Part shown: positions 14,642 to 16,414 of the stretch, piece after piece
Layout: every line of letters starts with the position of its first letter
Numbering within the stretch: the first letter of the stretch is position 1
NCBI GenBank assembly: GCA_026770615.1
Contig: MU631476.1
Span: 45,211-61,624 of the forward strand
DNA from: Pavlovales sp. CCMP2436
Taxonomy: Eukaryota; Haptophyta; Pavlovophyceae; Pavlovales
Direction of reading: 5' to 3'
Length of the DNA stretch: 16,414 nt
Program-made: the position numbers and the translations under genes
Notes under the pieces: model-generated
What the model saw: only the letters and a program-made list of their open reading frames with translations
Database searches by the model: none
What the model was told of the DNA's origin: nothing

Positions 14642-16333
14642 CTACCGTCCGAGCAGCACTGAGCCCTCGAAACCGAGCTCCGCGCCCTCGGCCAGACCGC
14701 GGCTCGCGGCGACGCTCGCGGCGCCGCGGCTCGCAGCGACGGAGGCGGCGACGGAGGCGGCGACCCCGTCCGCCAACCCGCCCACGGCGCACGAGGCGGC
14801 GTTGGCGAGGTTGACGGTGGCACGCAGCTCGGCGCCCGCGAGCACGCCGGCGGCCGCGAGCGTGAACTCCTCGCGCAGCGGCTCTGCGCCCGCCAGCCCG
14901 CCGGCCGCGGAGAGGTCGGTGGGCGGCAGCGGGGCGTACAGGTCGACCTGCGTGGGGTAGAGGTCCGTCTGCTCGTAGATGCGCAGCTTGAGCCAGCCCA
15001 CCGTCTGAGGGGGAAGGGGGGAGGGGGGGTTAGTGCCGTCCCCACTTCTTGATTTCATGCGAGACCACAAGCAGCAAATGGGCGGGAAAGGGCTGGAGGC
15101 AGGAACAGGACAGAGTGCAGGCCTGAAGCTCGCCTGTCCGAGTCTGAAGGGGCAGGGCCAGGGGCGCTGTGTGGTTGCGGTGTCTGAGCGTGTAAATGTC
15201 TTTAAAATACGCCCGGTCCCGGAAATGCGAAGCGAGAAGCAGCAAAAAGAACAAAAAGAACAAAAAGAAGCATCAAGCAAAGCAAAAGAACAGCAAATAA
15301 AGTAAATGCAGCAAAAACCAAAAACGCAATATAAGCAGCAGCAGAAGCAGCAAGAGGCAGCAAGAGGAGCAGCCAAAAAAGCAGCACCGTTAAAAGAACT
15401 ATATTCAAATAGCACCTGTCCCGAGTCTGCGGCGAGCGAGAGGCGCGAGCCGACCAAGCCCAGCGCGCCGCCGCCGCCGCCGGTGCGCGAAGCCGTGCGC
15501 CCCCCGCTGCCGCGCGCGCGCGTGCCTGATGGCGCGGCTGCGGCGAGGAGGCCACAGGATGCAAGGAGCTCGTGCGCGCGCATGGAGGCGTCAGATAGCG
15601 GAGCGGGGGTGAGCGGCAGGAAGGTAACGTGCACCGTGGCGCCCGTGTACTCGAGCGCGGCGGCGGCGGCTCTGCGCAGCGCGGCGGCGCAGCACGGGCC
15701 GCACACGGCGGGGCAGCAGAACCCACTGCCCACCCCCCCACTGTCCGCCCCCCCACCGTACGGTGCAGCGGCGCGGAGCCTTACTTCGCGCACCGCCCAG
15801 CCGGGGAGTAAGGGAGGGAGGAAGGGGGGGAGGCGCGTGTCCGGCAGAGAGTCCGGGAGAGATGCGGACGAGTCCGGGCGGGCGAGAGAGGAGTCCGGCA
15901 GAGAGTTCGGGAGAGGGAGGGAGGAATCCGGCAGCAGTGGCGCACCCTCTCCTGCCTGCCCCCCCTGCGGCTGCGGCCGCGGCTGCGGCTGCTCGTCGGG
16001 TAGCGGCGGCAGCCCGAAGAGGGTGGTGATCATCCGCCACTCCGCCGCGGTGGCCAGGACACTCTCCCGCTGCACACGCTGCATATTTTTTTTTTTGATT
16101 GTGTGTGTGACTAGTAGTGTTATATGTTGTTCTTATGATTATTTCACACTATTATACTGCATTCTATACATTTATTTCACACTATATACTTTCATTCGAG
16201 ATGTGCACTTTCATGTGAGAAACGTACCTGCAAATGATGTACATAATGATGTACATCATGAAATATACAGAGATATATGCGTACCTGTAAGGCAGCCGCC
16301 GCCACGCCAGCCGGCAGCTGCTGCATCGCCGCT
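14642..16333 (-). CDS. Multi-exon protein of unknown function (exons 16333-16285, 16078-15416, 15004-14642)
   Basis: Three exons are predicted on the minus strand. Exon 16333-16285 reads AMQQLPAGVAAAALQ and ends at TTACAG|GTACGC. Exon 16078-15416 begins RVQRESVLATAAEW and ends at GGACAG|GTGCTA. Exon 15004-14642 begins TVGWLKLRIYEQTDLY after CCTCAG| and ends at TAG 14642-14644. Both junctions fall on codon boundaries, and together they give at least 357 residues. Notable parts are a Pro/Leu/Ser repeat region (LPDSSLPLPNSLPDSS), a cysteine-rich patch (CCPAVCGPCCAAAL), the helical/strand segment ALEYTGATVHVTFLPLTPAP, and an Ala/Ser-repeat C-terminus (VAASVAASVAASRG). No family is recognised. The first exon could instead hold the initiator ATG at 16326. 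The second exon's acceptor may be nine bases further in, at 16070. A gene continuing beyond the window is equally possible. Confidence 0.55.
15005..15415 (-). other. Predicted intron of 411 nt that keeps the frame open
   Basis: The donor is CAG|GTGCTA at 15415 and the acceptor is CCCCCTCAG| ending at 15005. The length is a multiple of three and there is no in-frame stop, so splicing cannot be deduced from frame alone. The case for an intron is compositional: the plus strand here is purine-rich with (AAAAAGAAC)n and (GCAGCA)n-like runs at 15238-15370. The translated product would be an implausible string of Cys and Phe (CCFCCCLYCVFGFCC). Confidence 0.55.
16079..16284 (-). other. Predicted AT-rich intron (206 nt) with short repeats
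   Basis: The donor is CAG|GTACGC at 16284 and the acceptor is TATGCAG| at 16079 (or GTGTGCAG| at 16070). A T11 run at 16085-16098 gives poly-A on the gene strand just before the acceptor, which is unusual. ATTTCACACTAT occurs at 16141-16152 and 16174-16185. ATGATGTAC occurs at 16234 and 16246 beside the palindrome GATGTACATC (16248-16257). Confidence 0.5.
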
Positions 16334-16363
16334 CTGTGAGTGTTATGAACAATTATCATTATA

Positions 16364-16414
16364 TTATGAGTCTTCTTCCTCTTCCTCTTTTTCTTTCTCC
16401 TCTTCTTCCTCTTC
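16364..16414 (-). other. Purine tract on the gene strand; intron sequence or acidic C-terminus of an upstream gene
   Basis: Positions 16371-16414 are entirely C/T on the plus strand. Read on the minus strand from the window edge, one frame gives EEEEEEKEKEEEEEDS followed by TAA at 16364-16366. It may be an intronic (GAAGAG)-type tract or the end of a separate gene with a Glu-rich tail. The window edge prevents a decision. Confidence 0.3.

Overview
The window looks like nuclear DNA of a GC-rich microbial eukaryote, most likely an alga. The basis is short GT-AG introns whose flanking exon phases agree, GC-rich alanine- and proline-rich coding blocks set in AT-richer spacers, a RING-CH membrane protein, a proline-rich secreted protein of cell-wall type, and non-LTR retrotransposon remnants carrying an OTU protease domain. 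There are no bacterial operons, rRNA genes, CRISPR arrays or convincing tRNA genes. The lineage is an inference; nothing here fixes it.

Layout, left to right. (1) 1-357: 3' end of an acidic protein gene, + strand. (2) 358-1237: spacer holding one copy of a dispersed repeat (R1) that ends in a perfect 32-bp inverted repeat. (3) 1238-2721: a two-exon, alanine-rich gene of unknown function, + strand, with a 155-nt intron. (4) 2722-2932: AT-rich spacer. (5) 2933-5736, - strand: 5'-truncated non-LTR retrotransposon (copy A) with RNase H remnant, CCHC knuckle, a conserved module named here RPDY, a proline-rich linker, and an OTU-like cysteine protease domain broken by one in-frame TGA. (6) 5737-6854: second R1 copy and parts of two other repeats (R2, R3). 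(7) 6855-7434, - strand: probable secreted proline-rich protein gene with 60-nt tandem repeats. (8) 7435-9172: spacer with the other R2/R3 copy and a nested palindromic element at 8451-8903. (9) 9173-9916, - strand: MARCH-type RING-CH E3 ligase with two membrane segments. (10) 9917-11690: spacer with a 38-nt duplication and a two-copy repeat. (11) 11699-12217, - strand: OTU half of a second retroelement copy (B). (12) 12218-12777: GC-rich stretch ending in three short palindromic repeats. (13) 12778-13929, + strand: intact 383-codon ORF (copy C) homologous to the RPDY module of copy A. (14) 13930-14641: spacer. (15) 14642-16333, - strand: multi-exon gene of unknown function; 16364-16414 is a purine-rich tract on its strand.

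The host genes (items 1, 3, 7, 9, 15) show no shared pathway. The unifying theme is repeated invasion by one retroelement family: A, B and C share sequence at the protein level. The most unusual points are the OTU-bearing retroelement with its uncharacterised RPDY module, the intact stand-alone ORF made from that module, and two perfect long hairpins at 835-931 and 8709-8813.
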